Source: Staphylococcus roterodami
GTDB taxonomy: Bacteria; Bacillota; Bacilli; Staphylococcales; Staphylococcaceae
DNA: 64,000 bases
NCBI GenBank assembly: GCA_022493055.1
Contig: CP092781.1
Span: forward strand, 1,488,001 to 1,552,000
Direction of reading: 5' to 3'
A program made the position numbers and the translations under genes. Positions 36,618 to 46,594 of this stretch are shown one piece after another (position 1 is the stretch's first letter; each line of letters opens with the position of its first letter). The notes under the pieces were generated by a model, which was not told the origin of the DNA, did not search any database, and saw only the letters and a program-made list of their open reading frames with translations.

Positions 36618-38082
36618 GGACTGATGAGTTCAATATCGGAAGTTAGGCAACTAAACATTGCTTAACTTCCTTTTTACTTTTTGGAGCGTAAAGTTTTGAA
36701 CATAATAATATTCGATTGCGCAAATGATTGTAACTTCCATAACCAAAAGATGTACGTTTAATTAATTTTATTTTGTTATTTATACCTTCTAAAGGACCAT
36801 TTGATAAATTGTAATAATCAAATGTATTTTTTATAAAGTCTACATGTTTGTTAAGTGTCTTAATTGCTCGTTGGACAACTGAATGCGTTTGGGATAATGG
36901 CATATGTTTTAATTCGTGAATAAAGCCTTCATAATCATTATGTTTAAGTTTGAATCGTAGCTGATTGATATATTGGTAGGCGTCATTTAACGAATCATCT
37001 TGATCTAATAAATACTTGACGATACCCTTTTGTGTCTTCCATTCCTTAAATAAAGCTACTTTACGATATTCAAATGCCTCTAAATCTTCTCCAGGTTTTA
37101 ATAGTAATTTCGCATATCTTTTAAACTTATTATATAACGGTTGATTCGTCGTTCTTAATTCATTCATAACAGCGACTCGAATACCATTTAAAGCACGATT
37201 TAATAATTGAACAATATGGAATCGATCGATAACTATTTTAGCGTTCGGAAACATCTCTTTAATCAATGTCATATAGCCTTCATGCATATCAATGGAAACA
37301 GTCTTTACACGTTTTCTAGCTTTAAGTGAAAAACGATAAAAATACTTTTTCAACTCACTTAATCTACGATCTTCAACAATATCAATAATATGATGCGTTT
37401 GTGCATCAGCGTATATAAAACTCATTTTCCCAGAAACATTTTTAACACTTTTAAATTCATCCATCATGATATGTTCAGGAAGTGCAGAATACGGCGATTG
37501 ATGAAGCGATTGAGCGGCCTCATCAATGATACGAGAAACTGTAGTAGCTGACACAGAGCAGGATTTCGCTATAGATTTTTCAGAACGAATTTCTGCTGCT
37601 TTATTAAGTACAGCTGATCGTGTTTTTTTTGATATAAAACAGTATTTATCAACTTCAGGTGTTTCGGCTGTAAAGTATCGTTCGCACGTTTTACATTTAA
37701 AACGTTGCTTACGCAACATGATATAAGTTGGATATTCGGAGATTTTAGGCATAGTGATTCTAGAAGTCTTAGATCCATTTTTGATTAAATTACCATTAAT
37801 GTTTTTACAATTGCAGTTTGGGCACACCTCAGGTGTATAGATTAGTTTTGCGTAATAAAAGAAACACTTTCTCCCTTTATACTCAATTTTCTCAAGTTTA
37901 CCGTCAAAAACAATATTTTTATCTTTAAAATCAAAGGTATTTAGTATAACATTATTCATAGGCGCATTATCTCCTTTAGTTATTTGTTTAGGCACTTTTA
38001 ATTATAGAGATAATTGCGCTTTTTTTATATTCAAAATCAAAAAATCGGACAGATGAAAAGTAAAAAACTTTTCCATCAGTCC
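36618..38082. mobile_element. ISL3-family insertion sequence (IS1181-like)
   Basis: About 1465 bp bounded by inverted GGACTGATG...CATCAGTCC ends, with a single transposase gene. At the transposase 5' side the end folds on itself: an imperfect hairpin formed by AATCGGACAGATGAAAAG and CTTTTCCATCAGTCCGATT. I see no matching 8-bp target duplication beside these ends, so the exact boundaries are uncertain. It lies between brxB and the bfmB operon and does not break either. Confidence 0.7.
36643..37959 (-). CDS. ISL3-family transposase
   Basis: About 438 residues. N-terminal zinc-binding region (CPNCNCKN and CKTCERYF), a helix-turn-helix (SIAKSCSVSATTVSRI), and the DDE catalytic core: candidate acidic residues in SIDMHEGY, IVIDRFHIV and SNGPLEGINNKIK. 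The sequence seems complete. I start at the internal ATG at 37959, after AAAGGAG; a frame from 37995 adds 12 residues. IS1181 of S. aureus has a transposase of about this size. Confidence 0.9.
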   Translation of the reverse strand: MNNVILNTFDFKDKNIVFDGKLEKIEYKGRKCFFYYAKLIYTPEVCPNCNCKNINGNLIKNGSKTSRITMPKISEYPTYIMLRKQRFKCKTCERYFTAETPEVDKYCFISKKTRSAVLNKAAEIRSEKSIAKSCSVSATTVSRIIDEAAQSLHQSPYSALPEHIMMDEFKSVKNVSGKMSFIYADAQTHHIIDIVEDRRLSELKKYFYRFSLKARKRVKTVSIDMHEGYMTLIKEMFPNAKIVIDRFHIVQLLNRALNGIRVAVMNELRTTNQPLYNKFKRYAKLLLKPGEDLEAFEYRKVALFKEWKTQKGIVKYLLDQDDSLNDAYQYINQLRFKLKHNDYEGFIHELKHMPLSQTHSVVQRAIKTLNKHVDFIKNTFDYYNLSNGPLEGINNKIKLIKRTSFGYGSYNHLRNRILLCSKLYAPKSKKEVKQCLVA

Positions 38083-38107
38083 GATTTATTATAGAACCAA
38101 AAATAAA

Positions 38108-38146
38108 ACATCTACCGACAACATAAATTGGTTTGTCAGTAGATGT
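38108..38146 (-). terminator. Terminator of the bfmB operon
   Basis: ACATCTACCGACA pairs with TGTCAGTAGATGT with one G-U pair. On the minus strand it is followed by TTTATTTTTGG. It lies 13 bases past the bfmBB stop. Confidence 0.85.
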
Positions 38147-38158
38147 CTTTTATTAGTT

Positions 38159-39436
38159 TTAATATATGTTTGTATTTTCTAAAGTGTATTGTTCAATACG
38201 TTGTTTAATATGATTCATAAATTTACCTGTTTGTAATCCATCTAAAATTCGGTGATCAATTGAAATACAAAGATTGACCATACTACGAATTGCAATCATA
38301 TCATTAATTACAACAGGTTTTTTAACGATTGATTCGACTTGTAGTATTGCTGCTTGAGGATGATTAATGATTCCCATTGATGATACAGAACCAAACGTTC
38401 CAGTATTATTTACTGTAAATGTACCACCTTGCATATCTTCTGTCGTTAATTTTTTATTACGAGCCTTTGTTGCTAAATCATTAATTTCTCTTGCAATACC
38501 TTTAATCGATTTTTCATCTGCATGTTTAATTACCGGTACATATAATTTATTTTCATCTGCAACAGCAATAGATATATTAATATCTTTGTGTAAGACGATT
38601 TCATTATCTTGCCAACTACTATTTAAAAGTGGATATGCTTTTAATGCATCTGCAACCGCTTTGACAAAGAATGCAAAGAACGTTAAATTATAACCTTCTT
38701 TATTTTTAAATCCATTTTTATAGTGGTTTCTCGTATTTACTAGATTAGTTGCATCAACCTCAATCATCATCCATGCATGTGGAATTTCTGTAACACTGTT
38801 TACCATGTTTTGTGCAATCGCTTTACGTACTCCATTAACAGGTATTTTATTTGTTTCACCATTTCCTTGTGATGATTGACTGCTTGATTTTGTAATGTCT
38901 AGTTGAAGTAAAGTCTCATTAACTTGGCTATCTGTTTGAGATGTCGTACCACCATTTTCAATGACTGCCATGATATCTTTTTTTGTAACACGACCTTCAA
39001 ATCCACTTCCGACAACTTGTGCTAAATCAATATTGTGTTCTGAAGCTAACTTAAACACAACAGGTGAATAGCGTCCGTTGTTACGAGGTACATTTTCTTG
39101 GTGTTTTGGCTGTTCCATTACAGTATTTGCAATGTCAGCTTCGACTTCTGTATCTTCAATTACTTTTGATTCTTTCTCATTAGATGGTTTACCAGTCTTT
39201 TCATCTGCCGTTTCAATTTTACAAATTACTGTGTCAATAGCAACAGTTTGACCAGCTTCAACAAGAATTTCTGTAATTGTACCAGAGATTGTAGAAGGGA
39301 CCTCAGCTGTCACTTTATCAGTTATGACTTCACAAAGTGGTTCATATTCATCGATATAATCTCCAACAGAAACTAACCACTGTTCAATTGTACCTTCATG
39401 AACACTTTCACCTAATTTAGGCATTGTTATTTCCAT
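38159..39436 (-). CDS. bfmBB: BfmBB, branched-chain 2-oxoacid dehydrogenase E2 (dihydrolipoyl acyltransferase)
   Basis: 425-residue E2 core of the complex that makes branched acyl-CoA from valine, leucine and isoleucine keto acids. The N-terminal lipoyl domain has the lipoylated Lys in CEVITDKVTAEVPS. A peripheral-subunit-binding domain (SPVVFKLASEHNIDLAQV) lies near residues 125-155. The catalytic domain ends with the DHRILDG motif. It depends on lipoate from the pathway that includes LipM. Last gene of the operon. Confidence 0.94.
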   Translation of the reverse strand: MEITMPKLGESVHEGTIEQWLVSVGDYIDEYEPLCEVITDKVTAEVPSTISGTITEILVEAGQTVAIDTVICKIETADEKTGKPSNEKESKVIEDTEVEADIANTVMEQPKHQENVPRNNGRYSPVVFKLASEHNIDLAQVVGSGFEGRVTKKDIMAVIENGGTTSQTDSQVNETLLQLDITKSSSQSSQGNGETNKIPVNGVRKAIAQNMVNSVTEIPHAWMMIEVDATNLVNTRNHYKNGFKNKEGYNLTFFAFFVKAVADALKAYPLLNSSWQDNEIVLHKDINISIAVADENKLYVPVIKHADEKSIKGIAREINDLATKARNKKLTTEDMQGGTFTVNNTGTFGSVSSMGIINHPQAAILQVESIVKKPVVINDMIAIRSMVNLCISIDHRILDGLQTGKFMNHIKQRIEQYTLENTNIY

Positions 39437-39447
39437 GACTTTCCCTC

Positions 39448-40431
39448 CTAGAACTCTGCTAATTCTCTCATTTTGTTCAATATTTTTTCTGGATTCATCA
39501 TTATTTCGTTTTCTAATATTGGTGAAAATGGCATAGATGGTACGTCTGGTGCTGCCAAACGCATTATTGGTGCATCTAATTCAAACAAACAATGTTCAGC
39601 AATAATTGCCGAAACTTCTGACATGATGCTTCCTTCTAAATTATCTTCAGTAACTAATAAAACTTTACCAGTTTTTTTAGCACGGTCAATGATTGTTTCT
39701 TTGTCTAATGGATAAACAGTTCGTAAATCAACAACTTCTACATTAATACCATCTGCCGCTAAAATATCAGCGGCTTGTAAGCAGTAATTGACCATTAATC
39801 CGTAGCAAAAAACTGTTAAATCTTCGCCTTCACGTTTAACATCTGCTTTACCCAAAGGCACAGTATAATAATCTTCTGGTACTTCTTCTTTTAAGAATCT
39901 ATATGCTTTTTTATGTTCAAAGTATAAAACCGGATCATTTGATTCAATTGATGATAATAAAAGACCTTTGGCATCGTATGGTGTTGAAGGAATAACAATC
40001 GTTAATCCTGGTGATGAAGCAAATATACTTTCAATACTTTGGGAATGGTAAAGACCACCATGAACGCCACCACCAAATGGTGCACGAATTGTTAAGGGAC
40101 ATTGCCAATCATTATTTGAGCGATAGCGCATTTTTGCTGCTTCACTAATAATTTGATTAGTAGCCGGTAAAATAAAATCAGCAAACTGAATTTCTGCAAT
40201 TGGTCTTTTTCCTACCATAGATGCACCAATAGCAGTACCTACAATATTTGACTCAGCTAAAGGAGTATCAATGACTCTTTCTTCACCATATTTTTGTTGT
40301 AGTCCCTGTGTTGCGCCAAATACGCCACCCTTTTTACCAACATCTTCTCCAAGTATAAACACATCTTTATCTTGTTGTAATGCTAAATCTTGTGCTTGGC
40401 GAATCGCCTCTAAATAAGATAATTTAGCCAT
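39448..40431 (-). CDS. bfmBAB: BfmBAB, branched-chain 2-oxoacid dehydrogenase E1 beta
   Basis: 327-residue beta subunit of the thiamine diphosphate-dependent decarboxylase. It has the family N-terminus LSYLEAIRQAQDLALQQD, GEDVGKKGGVFG and VTEDNLEGS. It overlaps the E1 alpha gene by 8 bp, as expected for subunits made in equal amounts. Confidence 0.94.
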   Translation of the reverse strand: MAKLSYLEAIRQAQDLALQQDKDVFILGEDVGKKGGVFGATQGLQQKYGEERVIDTPLAESNIVGTAIGASMVGKRPIAEIQFADFILPATNQIISEAAKMRYRSNNDWQCPLTIRAPFGGGVHGGLYHSQSIESIFASSPGLTIVIPSTPYDAKGLLLSSIESNDPVLYFEHKKAYRFLKEEVPEDYYTVPLGKADVKREGEDLTVFCYGLMVNYCLQAADILAADGINVEVVDLRTVYPLDKETIIDRAKKTGKVLLVTEDNLEGSIMSEVSAIIAEHCLFELDAPIMRLAAPDVPSMPFSPILENEIMMNPEKILNKMRELAEF

Positions 40432-41422
40432 GAGTTAGACTCCCTTCTTCGTAAACAAATGCATATGCTTCTTCTACACTAGGGTATGGTGCGTCTTCAG
40501 CTACCTTAGTCGCTTTATTTATAATATCTTTATGTTCAGTTTCAATTTCAGACAACCATGCCTCATCGATAATACCTGCAGTTAATAATTCATTCTTGAA
40601 CTTTTCATTGCAGTCAGCTTTTTTTAATGCGTCACGCTGTTCTTTCGTACGATATTGATCATCGTCATCAGATGAATGTGCTGTCATTCGACTAGTAACT
40701 GCCTCAATCAATGTAGATCCTTTTCCAGAAACTGCTCTTTCTCTAGCTTCTTTCATTGCTTTATACATTGCTAAAGGGTCATTACCATCTACTTGCTCAC
40801 CATGAATTCCATAGCCTTGAGCTCTATCTGACAATTTTTCTGCAGCATATTGTAATGAATCTGGAACAGAAATAGCATATTTATTATTAATAATTACACA
40901 AACAAAAGGAAGTTTATGTACTCCAGCAAAGTTTAATCCTTCATGGAAGTCTCCTTGGTTAGAACTACCTTCACCAACTGTTGCTGTAGCAATTTTATTT
41001 GATCCATCCATTTTAAGAGCTAAGGCAGCTCCGACTGCATGCGGAATTTGTGTCGCTACTGGAGAACTTTGAGATAAAATATTTTTTTCTCTACTACTGA
41101 AATGTGATGGCATTTGTTTTCCACCTGAATTAACATCATCTTTCTTACCAAAAGCAGATAAAAATGTATCATAAGCTGAGATGCCCATGTAAGTAACAAA
41201 AGCTAAATCTCTATAATATGGCGCTGTAATGTCTCCTTGCTCTAAAGCATAAGCCATTCCTATTTGAGTTGCTTCTTGTCCTTGACCACTTACAACGAAT
41301 GGAATTTTACCAGCACGGTTTAATAACCATAGCCTTTCATCTATTTTTCTACCTAAATCCATCCATTTATATATTACTTTTAGGTCTTCTTCGCTAAGGC
41401 CTAATGATTTATAATCAATCAT
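40424..41422 (-). CDS. bfmBAA: BfmBAA, branched-chain 2-oxoacid dehydrogenase E1 alpha
   Basis: 332-residue alpha subunit carrying the thiamine diphosphate-binding motif GEGSSNQGDFHEGLNFA and TSRMTAHSSDDDD. The complex supplies anteiso and iso primers for fatty acid synthesis. AGGAGG lies directly before the ATG. Confidence 0.94.
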   Translation of the reverse strand: MIDYKSLGLSEEDLKVIYKWMDLGRKIDERLWLLNRAGKIPFVVSGQGQEATQIGMAYALEQGDITAPYYRDLAFVTYMGISAYDTFLSAFGKKDDVNSGGKQMPSHFSSREKNILSQSSPVATQIPHAVGAALALKMDGSNKIATATVGEGSSNQGDFHEGLNFAGVHKLPFVCVIINNKYAISVPDSLQYAAEKLSDRAQGYGIHGEQVDGNDPLAMYKAMKEARERAVSGKGSTLIEAVTSRMTAHSSDDDDQYRTKEQRDALKKADCNEKFKNELLTAGIIDEAWLSEIETEHKDIINKATKVAEDAPYPSVEEAYAFVYEEGSLTHG

Positions 41423-41437
41423 ATTAAATCCTCCTAT

Positions 41438-42859
41438 TTATACGTGAATAGCTCTATTTTCTGCTTTTAATCCTAATTCCATTAATACTTCTGAAATGGA
41501 AGGATGCGCATGTGTTGTTAGTCCCAATTCTAATGCTGAGCCATTCATGAACTGTAACAGTGATGCTTCATTTATTAATTCTGTTACATGTGGACCAATC
41601 ATATTAATACCTACAATTTCATCCGTTGACTGATCAATAACCATTTCACTATATCCTTCATTTGGACCATGGTTATCAATTACAGCTTTACCAATTGCTT
41701 TAAATGGCACTTTATAACTTTTAACTTTCATTCCTTCTGCTTTAGCTTGCTCTATATTTAAACCTATTGATGCAATTTCAGGTTGTGTATATACACATTT
41801 AGGCATTAAATTATAATCAACTGGTATTGGATTACTTTCAAACATGTGATCAACTGCCACAATACCTTCTTTTGATCCGACATGAGCTAATTGTAATTTC
41901 CCAATACAATCACCAGCGGCATATATGTGTTTATCTTCAGTTTGTTGATATTCATTTATTAAAATGTGACCCGATGAAGTCAATTTAATTTTAGTATTAT
42001 TTAAACCAATATCTGAAGTATTTGGTTTTCTTCCAATCGAAAGTAATACTTTTTCTACTTTAATATCTTCTTTATTAATGTTAAAAGTGACACCTTCATC
42101 ATTAATATTTATATCATTTTCTGAAAGTTGAACACCTTCATAAAATTTAACACCTCTCGCTGATAATGATTTTTTAAGCAATTGAGCCGCTTGTTTACTT
42201 TCATTAGGCAATATTCTTTTGCCAGCCTCAATAACAGTTACATCAACACCTAAATCCGTCATTAACGATGCGAATTCCATTCCAATAACGCCACCACCAA
42301 TAATACCCAAGCTAGATGGTAACGTCGCTAATGATAATATGTCATCACTAGATAAAATTTTATCATGATCAAAAGTTAAAAATGGTAACTCAGCAGGTGT
42401 CGAACCTGTTGCGATTAATACAAATTGATTTGGCAATAATTCTGATTCACCATCTTCATATTCGACAGAAATTGTACCACTTTGTGGCGAAAAAATTGAA
42501 GTACCTAAAATTCGGCCTGTACCATTATAAATGTCAATATGATTATGTTGCATTAAATGTTTAACACCTTGATACATTTGATTAACAATATCTTCTTTAC
42601 GTGCCAACATATTTTCAAAATTAACAGTTGCTTCTTGAACTTCAACCCCAAACTTAGCTGCTTGCTTTACAGTTTGATATACTTCTGCAGATTTAAGCAG
42701 TGACTTAGTTGGAATGCATCCTTTGTGAAGGCAAGTGCCACCTAATAATTGACGTTCTACTATGGCAACTTTTTTACCTAATTGAGATGCACGTATTGCT
42801 GCTACATATCCAGCAGTACCTCCACCGAGAACGACTAAATCATATTGTTTCTCTGACAT
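41438..42859 (-). CDS. bfmBC: Dihydrolipoamide dehydrogenase (E3) of the branched-chain complex
   Basis: 473-residue flavoprotein that reoxidises dihydrolipoyl groups. FAD loop VVLGGGTAGYVAAI, redox-active disulfide GGTCLHKGCIPTK, NAD loop GIIGGGVIGMEFA, and the C-terminal His-Glu pair in THAHPSISEVL. The frame reads 46 codons farther upstream, but these are encoded by a dispersed repeat and are not family-like, so the start is the ATG at 42859. First gene of the operon. lpdA is an alternative name. Confidence 0.94.
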   Translation of the reverse strand: MSEKQYDLVVLGGGTAGYVAAIRASQLGKKVAIVERQLLGGTCLHKGCIPTKSLLKSAEVYQTVKQAAKFGVEVQEATVNFENMLARKEDIVNQMYQGVKHLMQHNHIDIYNGTGRILGTSIFSPQSGTISVEYEDGESELLPNQFVLIATGSTPAELPFLTFDHDKILSSDDILSLATLPSSLGIIGGGVIGMEFASLMTDLGVDVTVIEAGKRILPNESKQAAQLLKKSLSARGVKFYEGVQLSENDININDEGVTFNINKEDIKVEKVLLSIGRKPNTSDIGLNNTKIKLTSSGHILINEYQQTEDKHIYAAGDCIGKLQLAHVGSKEGIVAVDHMFESNPIPVDYNLMPKCVYTQPEIASIGLNIEQAKAEGMKVKSYKVPFKAIGKAVIDNHGPNEGYSEMVIDQSTDEIVGINMIGPHVTELINEASLLQFMNGSALELGLTTHAHPSISEVLMELGLKAENRAIHV

Positions 42860-42881
42860 GCTCTTACTCCTAACTAATATT

Positions 42882-43040
42882 GAGGCTGAGACATAAAGTT
42901 TTTGTGCTCTGGGAAACCGATTAACGGCGTCCCAAAAGCAGGATTTTCGGCAGAAACTCTCACGGTTCGACAAAATTTGGAAAACAATTTTGCTCATCGT
43001 TCGGTTCTGCTCAAATCCTAAACGCTTTTGTCCCGACCTC
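42882..43040. repeat. Dispersed palindromic repeat between recN and the E3 gene
   Basis: 159 bp with inverted ends: GAGGCTGAGACA and TGTCCCGACCTC match at 9 of 12 positions. Internal inverted segments (AGGATTTTCGGCAGAA and TTCTGCTCAAATCCT) allow it to fold. Other CTGAGACATAAA fragments in the window belong to the same class. It resembles a miniature, non-coding mobile unit. Confidence 0.7.
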
Positions 43041-43151
43041 TATTACTTATTTGTTAAATTGAATACTTACTAATTTTACATCAATGCTTACATAGAATGA
43101 ATAATTTTGATAGATTTTCACAGAATACTCATTCATCAATATAAAAATATG

Positions 43152-44828
43152 TTAATGTCTTTGATTATGTTGAATCATTTCTCGCGCATTTTCTCTCGTT
43201 AAATCCGTTACACTTGCACCGGATATCATTCGTGCAATTTCATCAACTTTATCATCACCAATTAATTCTTTAACTTGTGTAGTTGTACGGTCTTCTTTTG
43301 ATGTTTTTGTTATCAATAAATGATGGTCACTCATAGAAGCAACTTGTGGTAAATGTGAAATGCAAATAACTTGAATATATTCTGCTATATCACGCATTTT
43401 TTCAGCCATTTTTTGCGCAGCTTGTCCTGAAACACCAGAATCAACCTCATCGAATAAAATTGCAGTTTGACCTCTTGATTTAACAAATATACTTTTTAAA
43501 GCTAACATAATTCTCGAAAGTTCTCCGCCTGAAGCAATTTTATTCAAACTCTTTAAAGGTTCTCCTTTATTAGGACTGATTAGAAATTCTACAAATTCAA
43601 TACCATCCATATTAGGTTCTTCTATTGCTTTGAACGAAATTTCTAAATTTGCATCTTTCATTTGCAAATTCTGTATTTCAGCTACTATGTGATCTCTAAG
43701 TTCTCTTGCCACAATGCGACGTTGTTTTGACAAAGATTGGCCTACAGCAATTACTTGTTGATATAACTCTTTTATTTCTTCTCGAAGTTGCGCAGTACTT
43801 TGCTCATAATTTTCAATCTTATTAATTTCGTTATTAAGCTTTTCCTGATATGCAATCAACTCAGTTATATCTTTACCATATTTACGTTTTAAATTATTAA
43901 GTAGATTCATACGTGATTCATATTCATTTAGGACTTGTTCATCAAATTCTGTATTGGCCATTTCATCATATAACTTATGCTTTGCATCTTCTAAAATATA
44001 ATAGAATTGATCAATATCTTCTTTTAATTTGTCATATTTGTTTGGCACAATATCATTTATTGTTAATAAGTGGTTACTTAATTCATACAAACGATCTGTA
44101 ATCGCATTTTCATCAGTTAATGTTAAATGAGCATTGTTAAGTGCTAAACTCAGTTTTTCAGAATTTTGGATACGTTTAATATCAACTTCAAGTTGTTCAA
44201 TCTCGCCATCTTTTAAATGAGCATCAGATAATTCTTCTAATTGAAACTTCATCAAATCTAAACGCTGAAGCAAGGCTTGATCTGCAGATTCCAACTCTTC
44301 TAATTCTTGCTTTTTGTCTTTATAATTTTGAAAAGTTTGATGATATTCGTCTAACAAATCTTGATAACGAGATTCTGCATAATTATCTAATAATGTTAAA
44401 TGATACTTTTGTTTTAACAGAGATTGCGTTTCATGTTGTCCATGAATATCCAATAGTTCTTGCATAACTCTTCGTAAATCTTGCAAAGTTACTGTTTGAT
44501 TATTAATTTTACATAAACTTTTACCAGAACTAAAAATTTCTCTTTTCACTAACAAAAAATCTTCATCAACATCTATATCCAAACTTTTCAAAATATGTAT
44601 TGCATCTTTACTTTCGTCAATATCAAATATTCCTTCAATAACAGCCTTTTTTTCACCGTGTCGAACGAAATCTGATGATGCTCTCATACCTATTAATTGA
44701 CCAATTGCATCGATAATAATTGATTTACCAGATCCTGTTTCACCACTTAAAACAGTTAAACCATCAGAAAATTGAATTTCTAGCTCTTCAATAATAGCAA
44801 ATTGCTTGATTGATAAGGTTTGTAACAT
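43152..44828 (-). CDS. recN: RecN, DNA double-strand break repair ATPase
   Basis: 558-residue SMC-like protein that gathers DNA ends during recombinational repair. N-terminal Walker A VLSGETGSGKSI, central coiled coil (about 150-370), signature LASGGELSRIMLAL and Walker B ILFDEVDSGVSG. The ATG at 44828 starts MLQTLSIKQFAI, the typical N-terminus; two codons upstream are also open. It follows argR by 15 bp, as in Bacillus. Confidence 0.95.
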   Translation of the reverse strand: MLQTLSIKQFAIIEELEIQFSDGLTVLSGETGSGKSIIIDAIGQLIGMRASSDFVRHGEKKAVIEGIFDIDESKDAIHILKSLDIDVDEDFLLVKREIFSSGKSLCKINNQTVTLQDLRRVMQELLDIHGQHETQSLLKQKYHLTLLDNYAESRYQDLLDEYHQTFQNYKDKKQELEELESADQALLQRLDLMKFQLEELSDAHLKDGEIEQLEVDIKRIQNSEKLSLALNNAHLTLTDENAITDRLYELSNHLLTINDIVPNKYDKLKEDIDQFYYILEDAKHKLYDEMANTEFDEQVLNEYESRMNLLNNLKRKYGKDITELIAYQEKLNNEINKIENYEQSTAQLREEIKELYQQVIAVGQSLSKQRRIVARELRDHIVAEIQNLQMKDANLEISFKAIEEPNMDGIEFVEFLISPNKGEPLKSLNKIASGGELSRIMLALKSIFVKSRGQTAILFDEVDSGVSGQAAQKMAEKMRDIAEYIQVICISHLPQVASMSDHHLLITKTSKEDRTTTQVKELIGDDKVDEIARMISGASVTDLTRENAREMIQHNQRH

Positions 44829-44843
44829 AAACACATCGCATCC

Positions 44844-45296
44844 TTATAACAAATTAAAAATTCTAGACTTGATTTCATCACTCGCCTCTTTACTACGGCA
44901 AATAATTAAACAAGTGTCGTCACCACATATCGTACCTAAAACTTCTTCCCAATTGATTTGGTCTAAGATAGCACCAATTGATTGTGCATTGCCTGGCAAT
45001 GTCTTTAATACTAGTAAATTATCAGTACCATCTATATTTACAAATGAATCCATTAAATAACGTCCCAATTTTTCTAATGGGTGAAATTTTCTATCATTTG
45101 GCAAACTATAAACATATTGTCCAGAAGGTATAGGTACTTTAATAAGTTGTAATTCTTTAATATCTCGAGATACAGTTGCTTGAGTAACATTTAAATCATA
45201 ATCGTTTAATCGTTTAACTAATTCATCTTGTGTCTCTATCTGTTCATTTGAAATAATTTCTCTAATTTTAATATGCCTAACCGATTTTTTGGGCAT
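44844..45296 (-). CDS. argR: ArgR/AhrC, arginine-responsive regulator
   Basis: 150-residue hexameric regulator. N-terminal winged helix ([35 protein letters not shown]) and C-terminal arginine-binding domain ([29 protein letters not shown]). It represses arginine biosynthesis and activates catabolism with arginine as cofactor. Two ARG-box-like sites lie upstream, which suggests autoregulation. The start is chosen at [11 protein letters not shown]. Confidence 0.94.
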   Translation of the reverse strand: MPKKSVRHIKIREIISNEQIETQDELVKRLNDYDLNVTQATVSRDIKELQLIKVPIPSGQYVYSLPNDRKFHPLEKLGRYLMDSFVNIDGTDNLLVLKTLPGNAQSIGAILDQINWEEVLGTICGDDTCLIICRSKEASDEIKSRIFNLL

Positions 45297-45312
45297 AGTA
45301 AACACCTCTGAT

Positions 45313-45330
45313 TACGAATATTTATACATT
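45313..45330. promoter_or_regulatory. ARG-box-like site, proximal to argR
   Basis: TACGAATATTTATACATT matches the consensus TNTGNATWWWWATNCANA at all but two defined positions. It lies 16 bases before the argR start. Confidence 0.45.
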
Positions 45331-45630
45331 TATTCTAACACATGCACACATATACTACTACTAAACACCTTTGCGTAAAAAGGGTTAATATAGTTTATAT
45401 TTCGCTTCCTTAGCAATGTTCAGTTTTCAAATAACGCATAAATATTGCTCGAAATATGTATAAAAATGAATATATGTGTAATTTACTTGCTAATCATTAT
45501 CTTTAATGTCCATAACATAAATAGAAATATTTTTTAAACAAGCGTCATTATTGTGCTTGTTATTGTGAAAATATAAAATCACTTTATAATTATTTATATA
45601 AAATTTTCGTGACATTCTTTATTCAAAAAA
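45331..45630. other. Long AT-rich gap between ispA and argR
   Basis: No gene was found. It holds the upstream ARG-box-like site and probably the argR promoter. CAAGCGTCATTATTGTGCTTG near 45540 is a small hairpin. Confidence 0.35.
45455..45472. promoter_or_regulatory. ARG-box-like site, distal to argR
   Basis: TATGTATAAAAATGAATA matches TNTGNATWWWWATNCANA at all but one defined position (A instead of C). It lies 142 bp upstream of the proximal site, compatible with looping by an ArgR hexamer. Confidence 0.5.
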
Positions 45631-45701
45631 TCGATTAGTAACAATGTTAGTCGTAAATATACAGAACGTCATTTACAAATTTAACTATTGTTACTAATCG
45701 A
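45631..45701 (-). terminator. ispA terminator
   Basis: A perfect 15-bp stem, TCGATTAGTAACAAT / ATTGTTACTAATCGA, with a 41-base loop. On the minus strand it is followed by six T. It ends the long accC-to-ispA gene string. Confidence 0.88.
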
Positions 45702-45712
45702 CAACTTTTCTT

Positions 45713-46594
45713 TTAGTGGTCTCTATTATAAAATAACTCAACGATATCTAATAACGGTTTTGAATTATATTTATCATCGATTTGTTTAAGATTACTAATC
45801 GCTGCATCTTTATGATATAACAATTTATCTTCTGCGCCTTTTTTTCCTAATAAACTTACATATGTACTTTTATTATTTTCCAGGTCACTTCCAACCTTTT
45901 TACCTAATTTTGTTTCATCACCATAGCAATCAAGCAAATCGTCTTTAATTTGAAACATCAAACCTAAATGTTCACTAAAACTATTTAAAAGTGTTTTCGT
46001 ATTTTTATCTACATTGGCAATATCAGCAGCACTCATTACTGCAAAGTTTAAAAGTGCACCTGTTTTAGTTCTATGAATCATTTCTAATGTTTCTAGATTA
46101 ATTGATTTACCTTCACTTTGCATATCAAGCATTTGACCACCAACCATACCTAGATGACCGCTTGCAACAGAAAGACGTTGTAATACTTGAATTTTAACTT
46201 GGTCAGCTAGCATGCTATCATTTGAAATCAGCTCAAATGCTTTAGTTAACAATGCATCACCGGCCAAAATTGCAGTCCATTCACCATACACTTTATGATT
46301 AGTCAACTTACCTCGTCGATAATCATCATTATCCATTGCTGGTAAATCATCATGTATCAATGAATACGTATGAATCATTTCTAACGCTATTGCACTTTTC
46401 ATACCTAACTTGTAATTCTCACCTAATGAATCAAGCGTTAACAATAATAGTACTGGACGAATTCGTTTACCCCCAGCATTCAATGAGTACAACATACTCT
46501 CTTCTAATTTTGTATCCATAGTGGAATTGTTAATCGCAACAGACAATTCATAATTGATTTGTTCAATTAAATTATTCATTGTTTGATTCATCAT
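45713..46594 (-). CDS. ispA: IspA, farnesyl diphosphate synthase
   Basis: 293-residue prenyltransferase that condenses IPP with DMAPP/GPP to farnesyl diphosphate for undecaprenol, staphyloxanthin-type carotenoids and quinones. The aspartate motifs are [12 protein letters not shown] and FQIKDDLLD. The start at 46594 has GAGG eight bases upstream and gives the known length; the gene overlaps the end of xseB. Confidence 0.94.
   Translation of the reverse strand: MMNQTMNNLIEQINYELSVAINNSTMDTKLEESMLYSLNAGGKRIRPVLLLLTLDSLGENYKLGMKSAIALEMIHTYSLIHDDLPAMDNDDYRRGKLTNHKVYGEWTAILAGDALLTKAFELISNDSMLADQVKIQVLQRLSVASGHLGMVGGQMLDMQSEGKSINLETLEMIHRTKTGALLNFAVMSAADIANVDKNTKTLLNSFSEHLGLMFQIKDDLLDCYGDETKLGKKVGSDLENNKSTYVSLLGKKGAEDKLLYHKDAAISNLKQIDDKYNSKPLLDIVELFYNRDH

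Noticed and set aside
37996..38107. Hairpin at about 38040-38090 as the bfmB operon terminator
   Set aside because: A better terminator lies closer to bfmBB at 38108-38146; the other hairpin belongs to the insertion sequence end.
42860..42997. 46-residue N-terminal extension of the E3 subunit
   Set aside because: It is encoded by the dispersed repeat, lacks family similarity, and the FAD-binding start MSEKQYDLVV fits the normal protein.
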